Origin: Histoplasma ohiense
Lineage: Eukaryota; Ascomycota; Eurotiomycetes; Onygenales; Ajellomycetaceae
Reading direction: 5' to 3'
Assembly: GCA_017607445.1 (NCBI GenBank)
Contig: JAEVHH010000002.1
Location: forward strand, 4,517,501 to 4,581,500
DNA: 64,000 bases
The notes beneath the pieces were generated by a model, which ran no database searches, was not told the DNA's origin, and saw only the letters and a list, made by a program, of their open reading frames with translations. This document shows positions 1 to 12,012 of this stretch, in pieces. How positions within the stretch are numbered: position 1 is the first letter of the stretch; each line of letters starts with the position of its first letter. A program made the translations under genes and the position numbers.

Positions 1-1716
1 GACATCTTTATTATCATATTGCATTAGTGCTCTGTCTACTATATAATCTGAGATGTCTGTTTTGAGAATTGTATGCTTATCTGAATTGAATGATTGCAGC
101 ATTGAAGTGTTTGTGAACATATACTTCAGCTTTTTGAATACTGCATCTGCTTTGTCAGTTCATTGAAATACAGTGTCTTTCTGAGTCAGATCCATCAGTG
201 GTTGTACAATATTGAAGAAGTCTTTGATGAATCTTCAGTAGAAGTTGATGAATTCTAGAAAGCTTCTAGTCTCTTTTACTGAGACTGATGTCTTTCAGTT
301 GAGGATTGCTTTCATTTTCTTAGAATCCATGCATACACCTTTTTCAGCTTTGATGATGAATTCTAGATAGATTGTAGACTTGATCTCAAAGTTGCATTTG
401 TCAATGTTCACTTGCAGTTCAGCTTTATGTAGACAGTCAAGCATTTGTTGTATGTGCTTGTGATGCTCAGTGAGTGATCCATTGATGAAGATCAGAATAT
501 TGTTCATGTACACTGAGGTGATCTCATCAAGCAGATCTTGTAGAGCCCAGTTAATGTATTTCTGAAATGTGCTTGAAGTGTTCACTAATTCAAAGAGGGT
601 CACTGTCCATTCATATAATCTGTAACATGTACAAAAAGTGGTTAGTCATTTGTCATCTTCATTAATCCTTATCTTATAGAAGGCTGCAGAGATGTCAAGC
701 TTTGTAAATCATTTTGCTTTTTCTATTTGTTTGAGTGTTTTGTTGATGAGTGGGAGAGGATATCAGTCCTTTCACATAATCTTGTTGAGTTCTTGGTAGT
801 CAACACAGAATTGTAAGCCTTCTTCTGATTTCTTTGCAAACAGTACAGATGCTGTGATGAGTGAGTTGCTAATATGAATGAAGTCTTTGTTCAGTAATCT
901 GTTGAGTGTTTTTTGTAGAATGAGGAGCTTGTTGTGTGATATGCTGTAGAGAGAATCTCAGAGCAGTTGTGAGTTCTTACTGTCTTTCATGATGAGCTCA
1001 ATTGTATGATCTATACTGGGTTCTCAGTGAGAGGGAAGCTTTTCAGCTTCTTTCTCATCAAACACATCTACAAAGTCTTCATACAATTCAGATAGTTTCT
1101 TGCACAGTTTCTTGAAGTCTTTGAGTTCTAACTTTTCTAATGCTTTTTTGATATCTGTCATGCTAGCAGCAAACACTTGGATGTTCTTCTTCTCATATGC
1201 TTGGCAGATTAGTAGTTTGTACACTTCTGCTGATATCTGAGTGAGATCAGCAGTTCTATCAACATTCTTCTTGTAAACACAGTCATCTTCTGAGAAAATA
1301 AGACAGCAGTTGCATGCATTCAACAAGATTCCAAATTCTATGAGTCATGATAGACTGAGCATTAGATCATACTCAAGATTTTGTATTTCATATATGTATA
1401 CATTCTTTTTCTTGTGTTCTTCTATGTTGATGTTAAATCTTACCATGTTGTAGGAGGCTGATCCTCTGGGGTCATCAAATTCACTAAGCTTATATGGCTT
1501 GAGAAAGGGAATATGCTGAAGCTTATGCTTCTTGACCAGCTGAGTGTCTATAAGAGTGTAATGAAGGAAACCACTGTTTATCATTGCTCATACATTGACT
1601 AGACTATTTACAATGATAGAGATTATGATTGTGTCTGCTTGCATCTTCTGCTCAAATCTTCAGCTAGCTTTCTGCTTCTTGAGCTCTTGTTCATATTTTA
1701 GAGCAAGAGCTTGTCT
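1..1716 (-). pseudogene. Decayed pol of Gypsy-1 copy I (PR, RT, start of RNase H)
   Basis: Pol would make protease, reverse transcriptase, RNase H and integrase for reverse transcription and insertion. Read leftwards it starts in the -1 frame near the end of gag. The protease IDSG-type motif is near 1584-1560, where it reads INSG, so the catalytic Asp has become Asn. The longest open pieces are 1584-1345 (after protease), 1326-1024 (linker before RT) and 603-295 (RT palm). The RT catalytic box, normally YxDD, reads YMNN near 500, so both catalytic aspartates are lost. The frame is broken by several TGA codons at Trp or Arg sites. The 3' part of pol is beyond position 1. Confidence 0.85.
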
Positions 1717-2729
1717 TTTCTCTGTTTTTGCCTGTCCACAGACAACACAGTGTTCATGTGTGTGAGGGGTTTACTTGGGGCAATTGCATTCAGACATTGA
1801 TTCACAAAGTGCTCTGGCTTGTCACAGTGTATGCAGACTTCTCTGGCAATTCAGTCAGTGACATTCTTCTCTGAGACATTGAAAATCCTCAGATGACTTG
1901 CATTTATGTGTGGGACTCAGTTCATTGATTCTGATTCAGAGGTGGGGGGTGCTGCAGAGTGGTTCAGAGTGTACACATTTATTCAGTAGAATTCTCTGCA
2001 GTTTTGAAGTGTGTGAAACTGAGACAGGTCATTGTTCAACAGATGAAGATCAGTGCAGAATTCACTATATATTGAGGATTTTGAACACTCTATACTTCAG
2101 TTATGCAATTGAAAGTTCAAGTTCTTGAATAATATATTGATCTTGACAGTGTCATCTCAGTCTTGCCCATCTGTTTCTAGAAGTTTGTGATTGAATTCAG
2201 AAAGATAAGTTGTCAATATAACATTCATCTGATGAGTTTGATTAAGTCAGTCTAACATCTTGACTTGAAGTGTAGAATTGAGGAAGAGGAAGTTGAGTTG
2301 TTGAAAGACTAGCTCTGACATACACTGATGATTCTGACAATGACTCATTCAGAGTTGAAATTTTGCTAACACATCACCATTCAATCTGCTATGAATATAC
2401 CATGCTTGATTGAATAGTGAGTCTATTGCTTGTTCATCAATGTCCAATTTGATGTTTGCTTTTGACTTCCACACAAGATAGAGTGCTAGATCTCTCTCAT
2501 ATTTGTTGAGGATTGAAAGCTTCTCTCTTGAGGGCTTTTCATGAGATGTGGATGTAGAAGGAACAGTGAATGTAGAAGTGCTCATCTCAGCAAGTTGTCA
2601 TTGCAATTCAGTCATCTGTAGCATCTGCTGCTGAAGAATGCTTTGTAGGTCTAAGTTATTGTCCACTGTGTTCAGATGCAGTGGGTGTTCATAGAATTGC
2701 TTGTAGTTCATTTCAATATCTAAGAACAT
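1698..2729 (-). pseudogene. Decayed gag of Gypsy-1 copy I
   Basis: Gag forms the virus-like particle and binds element RNA. The start is ATG at 2729 (MFLDIEMNY...), shared with copies C, G and J. The end is a TAA at 1700-1698 that is conserved in all copies, so it is the true gag stop. Open pieces are 2792-2598 (in frame with this start) and 2585-2349. The remainder is interrupted by TGA codons. The C-terminal part corresponds to the CX2CX4HX4C zinc-knuckle region seen intact in copy C. Gag and pol overlap slightly, with pol in the -1 frame. Confidence 0.8.
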
Positions 2730-3058
2730 ATAATAATAAAAAAAGAAAAGAAATACTTGTAGACATTCAGTTCTCTCACAGACACTATTCACAGTGTTGC
2801 AGTGCTAAGCTTGATCAAACTTCTTCATGAATGCTATTCACAGCATTACAGTTTGTAGGCACTCAGGCCTTGTAGAACACAGTTGATTGTGTTTCAGATG
2901 CTTAGACATGACAGTCTATATAACTAATAATAAGAACACTCAGGCTCACAAGGGATCTCTTGTAACAACTAGACACTCAGGCCTGTAAATGATGCACTCG
3001 GGTGTAAGAACTAATAACAAGGCACTCAGGTCTTAAATGCAGAAGAATCAATTCATAA
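2730..3058 (-). other. Leader of copy I with repeated CTGAGTG-type motifs
   Basis: Untranslated leader between LTR and gag. On the plus strand it shows repeated CACTCAGGC/CACTCGGGT motifs, the complement of the CTGAGTG repeats of the family, plus two short hairpins around 2790-2860 just before gag. Same layout as in the other copies; see copies F and G. Confidence 0.7.
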
Positions 3059-3592
3059 TATAACAGATGTACTTTAATTAACAATTTGGTACTATTCTAA
3101 TTACAGATTACAAATTGATTAAGAAAAGAAAGAGAAAAGAAATCAGAAGAAAAGATTGTACAAAGAGAGTTCTTATAGAGAAAAGTTCAGAGTGGAAGAA
3201 TATCAGAAGCTGCTCCACAGTGGAGTGTGGAGTGGAAGAATATTAAGGGGTACATGTAAGAATTGTTAGAAGCTACGCGAGTGCGGAATGTGAGATGGGG
3301 GAATCATTGAGAGCTATGTGGAAGAATTGTTAGAGACTACACAAGCATGGAACACAGAGTGGGGGAATGTAAGGAGCTATGTGAAAGAATTGTTAGAGAC
3401 TATATGAGTGCAGAGCATGGAGTGGAAGAACATTAAGAGCTACACAGAAGAATCATTAGAAACTATATGAGCACAGAGCACAGAGCAGAAGAACATTGAG
3501 GGTTACATGAGGTCACAATGGCCAGGAACAAGCGGGTGCAGGAGGGGAGTTGGTTGCGTAAGTTAATTACTAACAGGTGCTAACCCGTCACA
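3059..3592 (-). repeat. 5' LTR of copy I (534 bp)
   Basis: Ends correspond to TGTGACGGGTTAGC...CGTTACA of the family when read on the minus strand; the inner end has mutated (TATAAC for TGTAAC on the plus strand). It holds four copies of the 64-bp U3 repeat. CpG sites survive near the outer end (3275-3592, e.g. the last 70 bp) but not at the inner end. Adjacent inner sequence (about 3046-3058) is the self-primer binding site. Confidence 0.9.
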
Positions 3593-3965
3593 GACACAGC
3601 AGAGCAGTGTTCAGATCAAGATCACAGACTCTCAGCTGAAGCTCTTTGCAGATCTTATTAAAGATCTTATGATGAATATATCTTACTCAGATAGAGTTGA
3701 GAATGCAGCACAGTTTGATAATCTGATTCAATGCTTCATTCAGAATCTTCTGACTGCAGCTCAGATAGTCAGTAAATCAGTGCAACAAAGACAGACTACA
3801 GCTCTCTGATGAACAGCAGACTGCTGAAGAGCACATCAAAAGCTCATCACTCATTAGACAGAGACTGCAAAGTATCAGTTCAAGAACACAGTGTGCAAGA
3901 TCAAGCATGCATACTGAAGATAGATAATCAATGAAATCAGAGATGACAGAGATCTGTATCAGATG
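3593..3965 (+). pseudogene. LINE E fragment 1: region between endonuclease and RT
   Basis: Part of a non-LTR retrotransposon ORF2. Read on the plus strand, 3740-3960 gives a chain resembling the linker that follows the endonuclease in Tad1/I-type LINEs (an aligned W-T-A-D-C block, then a basic stretch), with Trp and Arg codons changed to TGA. It continues after copy C, at 44886, because both junctions carry AGATG (3961-3965 and 44886-44890). The endonuclease would lie left of the window or inside the part displaced by copy I. Confidence 0.65.
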
Positions 3966-3978
3966 TGTGATGGGTTAG
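3966..3978 (+). repeat. First 13 bp of the 5' LTR of copy C
   Basis: TGTGATGGGTTAG, the LTR start, cut off by insertion of copy A. The last five bases, GTTAG, are repeated at 15910-15914 as the target duplication of A. The rest of this LTR is at 15915-16434. Confidence 0.92.
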
Positions 3979-4323
3979 TGTGATGGGTTAACATCTGTTA
4001 GTAATTAACTTATGCAATCAACTTCCCTCCTGCACCCGCTCGTTCCTGGCTGTTGTGACCTCGTGTAGCTCTCAATGATTCCCCTGCCCCATGCTCCGCG
4101 CTTGTGTAGTTTCTAATGATTCTTATGTGTACCCCTTAATGTTCTTCCACTCCGCGCTCCACTGTGGAGTGGCTTCTGATATTCTTCCACTCTGAACTTT
4201 CCTCTATAAGAATCTCCTTTGTATGACCTTTTCTTCTGATTTCTTTTCTCTTTCTTTCCTTAATCAATTTGTAATCTGTAATTAGAATAGTATCAAATTG
4301 TTAATTGAAGTATGTCTGTTACA
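3979..4323 (+). repeat. 5' LTR of copy A (345 bp)
   Basis: TGTGATGGGTTAAC...GTCTGTTACA. It has a single U3 repeat unit, a TATA-like TATAAGAA near 4206 and the self-primer segment near 4261-4273. About seven CpG sites survive in the first 185 bp (CCCGCTCG, CTCCGCGC twice), while the inner 140 bp have none. Confidence 0.92.
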
Positions 4324-4698
4324 TTATGAATTGATTCTTCTGTGTTTAAAGTCTGAGTGTCTTGTTATTAGTTCTTACATCTGAGTGCATTGTTACCAGT
4401 TCTTACATCCAAGTGCATTGTTTACAGGCTCAAGTGTCTAGTCATTACAAGAGATCTCTCATGAGTCTGAGTATCTCTATTGTTAGTTATATAGACTGTC
4501 ATATCTAAGTGTCTGAGACACAATTGACTGTGTTCTATGAGGCCTGAGTGTCTACAAACTGTAACACTGTGAATAGCATTCATGAAGAAGCTTGACAAAG
4601 CTTAGCACTGCAACACTGTGAATAGTGTCTGTGAGAGAACTGAGTGTCTATAAGTATTTCTTTTCTTTTATTGTTATTACATATCTTTAAATATTGAA
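4324..4698 (+). other. Leader of copy A
   Basis: Begins with TTATGAATTGATT, the decayed form of the self-primer binding site. Several CTGAGTG or CAAGTG motifs follow, then a hairpin-palindrome-hairpin module at about 4564-4630 (ACACTGTGAATAG repeated on both sides of a decayed HindIII-type palindrome). The first gag ATG used by other copies is ATA here. Confidence 0.7.
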
Positions 4699-5712
4699 AT
4701 GAACTATAAACAATTCTATGAACATCTGCTGCATCTGAACACAGTGAATGATAACTTAGATCTATAAAGCATTCTTCAGCAGCAGATGCTACAGATGACT
4801 GAATTGCAATGACAACTTACTGAGATGAGCACTTTTGCATTCATCATTTCTTCTACACCCATGCCTCACAAAAAGTTCTCAAGAGAGAAGTTTTCAATTC
4901 TTGATAAATACAAGAGAAATCTAGCACTCTATCTTGTGTGAAAGTCAAAAGTGAATATCAAATTGAACATTGATGAATGAGCAATAGACTCACTATTCAA
5001 TCAAGTGTGGTATATTCATAGCAGATTGAATGGTGATGTGTTAGTGAAATTCCAATTCTGAATGAGTTATTGTCAGAACAATCAGTGTACATCAGAGCTA
5101 GTCTTTTGACAACTCAACTCTCTCTTTCTTAATTCTACACTTCAAGTCAAAGTGTTGAACTGACTTAATCAGACTTATCAGATAAATGTTGTGTTAGCAA
5201 CTTATCTTTCTGAATTCAATCACAAGCTTCTAGAAGCAGATGAACAAGACTGAAATGATGTTGTCAAAATCAATATATTGTTCAAGAACTTGAACTTTCA
5301 GTTGTATAACTGAAGTATAGAACATTCAAAGCTCTCAATATACAGTGAATTCTGTGCTGATCTTTGTCTGTTGAACAATGATCTGTCTCAGTTTCATGCA
5401 CTTCAAAATTGCAGAGGATTCTGCTGAACAAATATGTACACTCTGAATCACTCTGCAGCATCTCTCATCTTCAAATCAGAATCAATGAACTGAGTCTCAT
5501 ATATAAATGCAAGTCACTCAAGAGTCTTCAACATCTCAGAGAAGAACATCACTGACTGAATCATCAAAGAAGTCTGCATACACTGCAATAAGTCAGAGTA
5601 CTTCACAAATCAATATCTGAATGTGATTGCTCTGAGTAAACCTTCCACACATGTGAACACTGTGTTGTCTGTGGACAGGCAAGAACAGAGAAAAGATGAG
5701 CTCTCACTCTAA
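4699..5712 (+). pseudogene. Decayed gag of copy A
   Basis: Gag frame from MNY (ATG 4699) to the conserved TAA at 5710-5712. The upstream family start at 4680 has become ATA. The frame carries many TGA and TAA codons and no long piece stays open. It aligns along its length with gag of copies C, F and G. The frameshift heptamer before the stop reads GAGAAAA here instead of GGGAAAA (5688-5694). Confidence 0.75.
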
Positions 5713-7775
5713 AATATGAATGAAAGCTCAAGAAGTAGAAAGCTAGCTGAAGATTTGAGCAGAAGATACAAGTGAATGCAATTATGATCTCTGTCATTGT
5801 AAATAATCTAGTCAATGTATAAGCAATGATAGACAGTGGTTTTCTTCATTACACTCTTATAGACACCCAGCTGATCAAGAAGCATAAGCTTCAGTGTATT
5901 CTCTTTTTCAAATCATGTAAACTCAGTGGATTTGATGATCTCAGAGGATCAGCCTTCTACAATATGATAAGATTTAATGTTGATGTAGAAGAATATGAGA
6001 AAAAGAATGTATATATATATGAAATACAAGACCTTGAGTATGATCTAATACTCAGTCTATCATGACTCACAGAATTTGAAACCTTGTTGAATGCATGCAA
6101 TCACTGTCTTATTTTCTCAGAAGATGATCATGTTTATGAGAAGAATGTTGATAGAACTGCTGATCTCACTCAGATATCAGTGAAAGTGTACAAACTACTA
6201 ACTCATCAAGCACATGAGAAGAAGAATGTCCAAGTGTTCACTGCTAGCATAACAGATATCAAAAAAGCATTAGAAAAGTTAGAATTCAAAGATCTCAAGA
6301 AACTGCACAAGAAACTATCTGAATTGTATGAAGACTTTGCAGATGTGTTCAATGAGAAAGAAGCTGAAAAGCTTCCCTCTCACTGAGAATTCAGTATAGA
6401 TCATATAATTGAGTTTATCAAGAAAGATGATAAGAACTCACAATCACTCTGAGATTCTCTCTACAGCATATCATGTGATGAGCTTCTCATTCTATGAAAA
6501 ACACTCAATGAATTACTGAATAAAGACTTTATTTGTGTTAGCAACTCATCTGCTGCAGCATCTATACTGTTTGTGAAGAAATCAGAAGAAGACTTATGAT
6601 TCTGTATTGACTATTGAGAACACTACAAGATTACATGGAAGGATTGATACTCTCTTCCACTCATCAATGAAACACTCAAATGAATAGAAAAAGCAAAATG
6701 ATTTACAAAGCTTGACATCTCTACAGCCTTCTATAAGATAAGGATTAACAAAGATGATGAATGGCTAACTGCTTTTCATACATATTACAGATTATATAAA
6801 TGGACAGTGACCCTCTTTGAATTAGTAAACACTTCAAGCATGTTTCAGAAATACATTAACTGAGCTCTATAAGATCTGCTCAATGAGATCATCTCAGTGT
6901 ATATAGATGATATTCTGATCTTCATCAATGAATTGCTCACTGAGCACTGTAAACACATACAACAAATATTTGACCATCTATGAGAAGCTGAACTGTAAGT
7001 GAATATTGACAAATGTGACTTCAAGATCAAGTCTATGATCTATCTAGAATTCATCATTGAAGCTGAAAAAGACATACACATGGATTCTAAGAAGGTGGAA
7101 GCAATTCTCAACTGGGAGACATCAGTCTCAGTAAAAAAGACTAGAAGCTTTCTAGAATTCATCAATTTCTATTGAAGATTTATCAAGAACTTTTCTGATA
7201 TTGTACAATCACTGACAGATCTGACTCAGAAAGATGCTGTATTTCAATGAACTGACAAAGTGGACACAGCATTCAAAAAGCTGAAGTGTATGTTCACAAG
7301 CATCTCAATGCTGCAATCATTTGATTCAGATAAGCATACAATTCTCAAAACAGACATCTCAGATTATGTAGTAGATAGAGCACTGATGCAATATGATAAC
7401 AAAGATGTTCTACAATCTTGTGTCTTCATCTTAAAAAAGATATCACTCACTGAATGCAACTATAAGATCTACAACAAGAAGCTTCTAGTGATCATATAAT
7501 GTCTTGAAGAATGAGAATCTGAACTTATGAGTGTTGAGAGATTTGAGATTGTTACTGATCATAAGAATCTAGAGTACTTCACAATTACTTGTAAGCTCAT
7601 CAAGAAACATATGCATTGATCATTGTTTCTTAGTCATTTTTTGTTCACAATTCATTATCAATCTGAAGTAGAGAACATTCTTGTGGATGCTCTGTTCTGC
7701 TGAGAACAAGATATGCCATCTGATGATTTGAATGACAGATGAAAACACTGAAAGCATTGATTAATCAACTCTGTG
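5694..7775 (+). pseudogene. Decayed pol of copy A, first part (PR, RT, RNase H)
   Basis: Protease begins with MIDSGFLHY at 5826, so the catalytic Asp-Ser-Gly triad is still encoded. Open pieces are 5826-6065 (protease), 6084-6386 (linker) and 7260-7499 (RNase H). The RT finger and palm blocks (CIDY, KLDIS) are around 6600-6720. The catalytic box, normally YxDD, reads YIDDILIF near 6900. The first TGA between protease and linker replaces the Trp codon of a conserved LSW motif. Integrase follows only after copy B, at 14009. Confidence 0.85.
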
Positions 7776-8374
7776 TGTAACGGGCGTACTTCGATTAACG
7801 ATTTGGTACTATCCTAATTACAGATTACGAATTGATTAAGGAAAGAAAGAGAAAAGAAATCAGAAGAAAAGGTCATACAAAGGGGGTTCTTATAGAGGGA
7901 ATTTTGGGGTGGAAGAATATCAGAAGCCACTCCACAGTGAAGTGTGGAGCAGAAGAACATTAAGAGCTATGTGGAAGAATCATTAGAAACTACACAAGCA
8001 CAGAGCATGGGGCGGGAGAATCATTGAGGGCTACACAGAAGAATTGTTAGAAACTACATGAGTGTGAAGTGTGGGGTGAAAGAATCATTGAAGACTATAC
8101 AGAAGAATTGTTAGAGACTACACAAGTGCAGAGTGTGGGGCAGGAGAATCATTGAAGACTATGTGGAAGAATTGTTAGAGACTATGCAAGCACAGAACAC
8201 AGAGTGGGAGAATGTTAGAAGCTACATGAAAGAATCATTAGAGACTACATGAGCACAGAGCACAGAGTGGAAGAACATTGAGAATTACATGAGATCACAA
8301 CAGCCAGAAACAAGCAGATGCAGAAGAGGAGTTGATTGCATAAGTTAATTACTAATAGATACTAACCCATCACA
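7776..8374 (-). repeat. 3' LTR of copy B (599 bp, five 64-bp repeats)
   Basis: Starts TGTAACGGGCGTAC on the plus strand. Repeat units start at about 7966, 8030, 8094, 8158 and 8221, giving a period of 63-64 bp. CpG is kept in the first 55 bp (five sites) and almost nowhere else. The purine-rich tract complementary to TTATCCCCCTCTA (8375-8387) lies directly beside it as the second-strand primer. Confidence 0.93.
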
Positions 8375-11300
8375 TTATCCCCCTCTACTAAGATGAGTGA
8401 GAACTTGTAGATGTCAAGAGTGACAGTGTCCTTCAAGATGAATGCAGATTCCCAGATCAGACAATTGTATTCTATTCATTTGACAAGATATTCACAGCAG
8501 TGGTGATTGGTTCTATCATCAAGAATTGCTTCAATTTCCCACTCAAGTTCATTGTCTTCTTCTACAATGGCAGATGGCTGTCAATCAAAGATTCTCTGTG
8601 AGAGGAATGGATCCTCAGCCACAGATCAGAGCAGGTTCATATGAAAGATGTCATGAATGTCAGACAGAGTGTCAAGTCAATAATTGTGTGTGTCTAGCAC
8701 TTTCTTCATCATATACTTGATGTAGTGATAATCTAGCATACACAAGAGACAGTTCATTCTTATGTTCTTGAGATTCAGTCAGATTTTGTCTTCTATATGA
8801 TATCAAGTCACAGAACTTCTTCTGATGTTTGCTTGATTCTTGTAATCTTACTGAGCACTGATCATTGAAGCTTCTGTTTATTTGTAGACTTTCTTCAGCT
8901 TGCTCACAATGTTCTCTGCTGTCTGTATGAGGCTGCAGATGTATGTGGTTTCTCAGAGAGTCTCAGAGAAGTTCAGAATCTCTAAGTTGTATTCATATAG
9001 AAGAAAGAATGAGCTTATGTCTGTCATAGCAGAATCTCAACCATTAATCACAATCTCAGTATATGGCAGCAGATTGCTTCAGTTGTCTTGTATGTAATTG
9101 CAGAACTTACAGAGAATGTTCTTTACTGTTTGTATCATTCTCTCAGTAGCTTCATCAGTCTCTGAGTGGTACACTGTTGATAACTTCCATTCAATTCTTA
9201 ATAATTGGCATACACAGACTCAGAGTGCACTGATGAATTGACTGTCTCTATCTGACACAATGAATGAAGACAGACTGTGTATACAATAGAATGAGCTTCT
9301 GACAAAGACATCTGCAACTACTTCAGCATTCATCTTGTCACAGAGCTGTAGTATTACATCCTTGCTGAGTTGATTGACAATGACTAAAATGTTTATAGAA
9401 CCTCCACTTTCAGATAAGAAAACTGCAAAATCAATAGCTATATCACATTAAATTCAGTCAGAAACAGATAGAGACTTCAGCATCTCTTTTCAGTGTTCAT
9501 ATTATACTGTCACTGAGCTGCAGCAATCACAGTTGTGTACAAACCAGTGTATATCTTTCAACATATCTGATCAGTAGAATTCTTGAGTGATAATGTTGTA
9601 CATGATTTCATGTTCTGAATGCTCAGTCATTGATGAGTCATGAATTTCTTGTATGATTTATGTTTGTAGAGGTTCTGAATCAGAGACTCATCATCTATCT
9701 TGAAAGTGTAAACAATTGTCATCATCAATCAAACATGCTGAGATATCTGTTCTTGAGTATACATCTGTGGGGAATTGAGATGCTCTGCTTTGTATGACTT
9801 CAGTGACTTGTTGCTAGAATTCATCTGCTTCTGCTGCTAGTCTCCATTGTTCTTCAAGTGAGAGTTCTTGAGCTTGGGATTGATTGATATATACACAGAG
9901 TTCATCTGATTGTATAGAACTTTCTATAATTGTGGGTTTGATTAATCAATACTCTCAGTGTTTCCATCTGTCATCTAAGTCATCAGATGGTATATCTTAT
10001 TCTCAGCAGAACAGAGCATCTGCAAGAGTGTTCTCTACTTCAGATTGATAACAAATTGTGAACAAAAAACAGCTAAGGAATAATGATCAACATATATATC
10101 TCTCAGTGAGCTTACAAGTGATTGTGAAGTATTCTAAGTTCTTATGATCAGTAACAATCTCAAACTTCTCAACACTCATAAGTTCAGACTCTCATTTTTT
10201 GAGACATTATATGATCACTAGAAGCTCCTTGTCATAGATCTTGTAGTTGCATTCAGCAGACAATATCTTTTTCAAAATGAAGACACAAGATCATAGAACA
10301 TCTTCATTATTGTATTGCATTAGTGCCTCATCTACTACATAATCTGAGATGTCTATTTCAAGAATTGTATGCTTATCTGAATTGAATGATTGCAGCATTG
10401 AAGTGTTTGTGAACATACACTTCAACTTTTTGAATGCTGCATTCACTTCATCAGTTCATTGAAATACAGTGTCTTTCCAGATCAGATTCATCAGTGGTTG
10501 TACAATATCAAAGAAGTCTTTGATGAATCTTCAGTAGAAATTAATGAATTCTAGAAAGCTTCTAGTCTCTTTTACTGAGACTGATGTCTCTCAGTTGAGA
10601 ATTGCTTCCACCTTCTTAGAATTCATGCATACATCTTTTTCAGCTTTGATGATGAATTCTAGATAGATTATAGACTTGGTCTCAAAGTTGTATTTGTCAA
10701 TGTTCATTTGCAGTTCAGCTTTTTGTAGATGATCAAGCATTTGTCATACATGCTTACAGTACTCAGTGAGCAATCCATCAGTGAAGATCAAGATATCATT
10801 CATGTACACTGAGGCAATCTCATTGAGCAGATCTCATAGAGCTCAGTTAATGTACTTCTGAAACATACTCAGAGCATTCACTAATTCAAAGAGGGTCACT
10901 GTTCATTTGTATAATTCATAACATGTACAAAAGACAGTTAGTCATTCATCATCTTCATTAATTCTTATCTTGTAGAAGGCTGCAGAGATGTCAAGTTTTG
11001 TAAATCATTTTGCTTTTTCTATCTGTTTGAATGTTTCATTGATGAGTGGAAGAAGGTATTAGTCCTTCCATGTAATCTTGTTGAGTTCTTGATAGTCAAT
11101 GCAGAATCATAAGCCTTCTTCTGATTTCTTTGCAAACAGTACAGATGCTGCAGCAGATGAGTTGCTAATATGAATGAAGTCTTTGTCTAGTAATTCATTG
11201 AGCATTTTTCATAGAATGAGAAGCTCATCATGCAATATGCTATAGAGAGGATCTTAGAGTGATTGTGGGTTCTTATTATTTTCCTTGATGAGCTCAATTG

Positions 11301-12012
11301 TATGATCTATACTGGGTTCTTGATGAGAGAGAAGCTTTTCAGCTTCTTTCTCATTGAACACATCTGTGAAGTTTTCATACAATTCAGATAGTTTCTTACA
11401 CAGTTTCTTGAGATCTTTGAGTTCTAACTTTTCTAACACTTTCTTGATATTCATCATACTAGCAGTGAACACTTGGACATTCTTCTTCTCATGCACTTGA
11501 CAGATTAGTAGTTTGTACACTTCCACTGATATCTGAGTGAGATCAGCAGTTCTATCAACATCCTTCTCATAAACACAGTTGTCTTCTGGGAAAATAAGAC
11601 AGCAGTTGTGTGCATTCAACAAGGTTCCAAATTCTGTGAGCCATGATAGATCAAGCATTAGATCATACTCAAGGTCTTGTATTTTATATGCATATATGTT
11701 CTTTTTCTTGTGTTCTTCTATGTTGACATTAAATCTTACTATGTTGTAGGAGGCAGATCCTCTGAGGCTGTCAAATTCACTGAGTTTATACAGTTTGAGA
11801 AAGAGAATATGCTGAAGCTTATGCTTCTCAATCAGCTGAGTGTCTATAAGAGTGTAGTGAAGAAAACCACTGTCTATCATTGCTCATATATTGACTAAGC
11901 TATTTACAATGACAGAGATCATGATTGCATCTGCTTGCATTTTCTGCTCAAATCTTCAGCTAGCTTTTTGCTTCTTGAGCTCTTGTCTGTGTTTTAGAGT
12001 GAGAGCTCATCT
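8362..12012 (-). pseudogene. Decayed pol of copy B (PR, RT, RNase H, IN, chromodomain)
   Basis: Reads from 12012 down to a TAG inside the 3' LTR (8364-8362). Protease starts MIDSGFLHY at 11880, and the piece 11880-11254 (208 residues) keeps protease and the following linker open in one frame, the longest open pol piece of this family here. The LSW Trp is still TGG. RT, RNase H and integrase follow between 11100 and 8700 with many TGA codons. The chromodomain region is around 8400-8560. Pol uses the -1 frame relative to gag. Confidence 0.85.

Larger units (their letters stand above)
1..3592 (-). mobile_element. Gypsy-1 copy I, minus strand, left end outside window
   Basis: Chromovirus-type Ty3/Gypsy element read right to left: 5' LTR at 3059-3592, then leader, gag and pol. 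The window begins inside the RNase H/reverse transcriptase region, so integrase and the 3' LTR are not visible. It interrupts LINE E at 3592/3593. The base after the LTR starts GACAC, the expected right copy of a 5-bp target duplication, but the left copy is outside the window. The body is nearly free of CpG and carries many TGA codons in the coding frame, so it is inactive. Family identity rests on near-colinear similarity with copies A, B, C, F, G and J. Confidence 0.9.
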
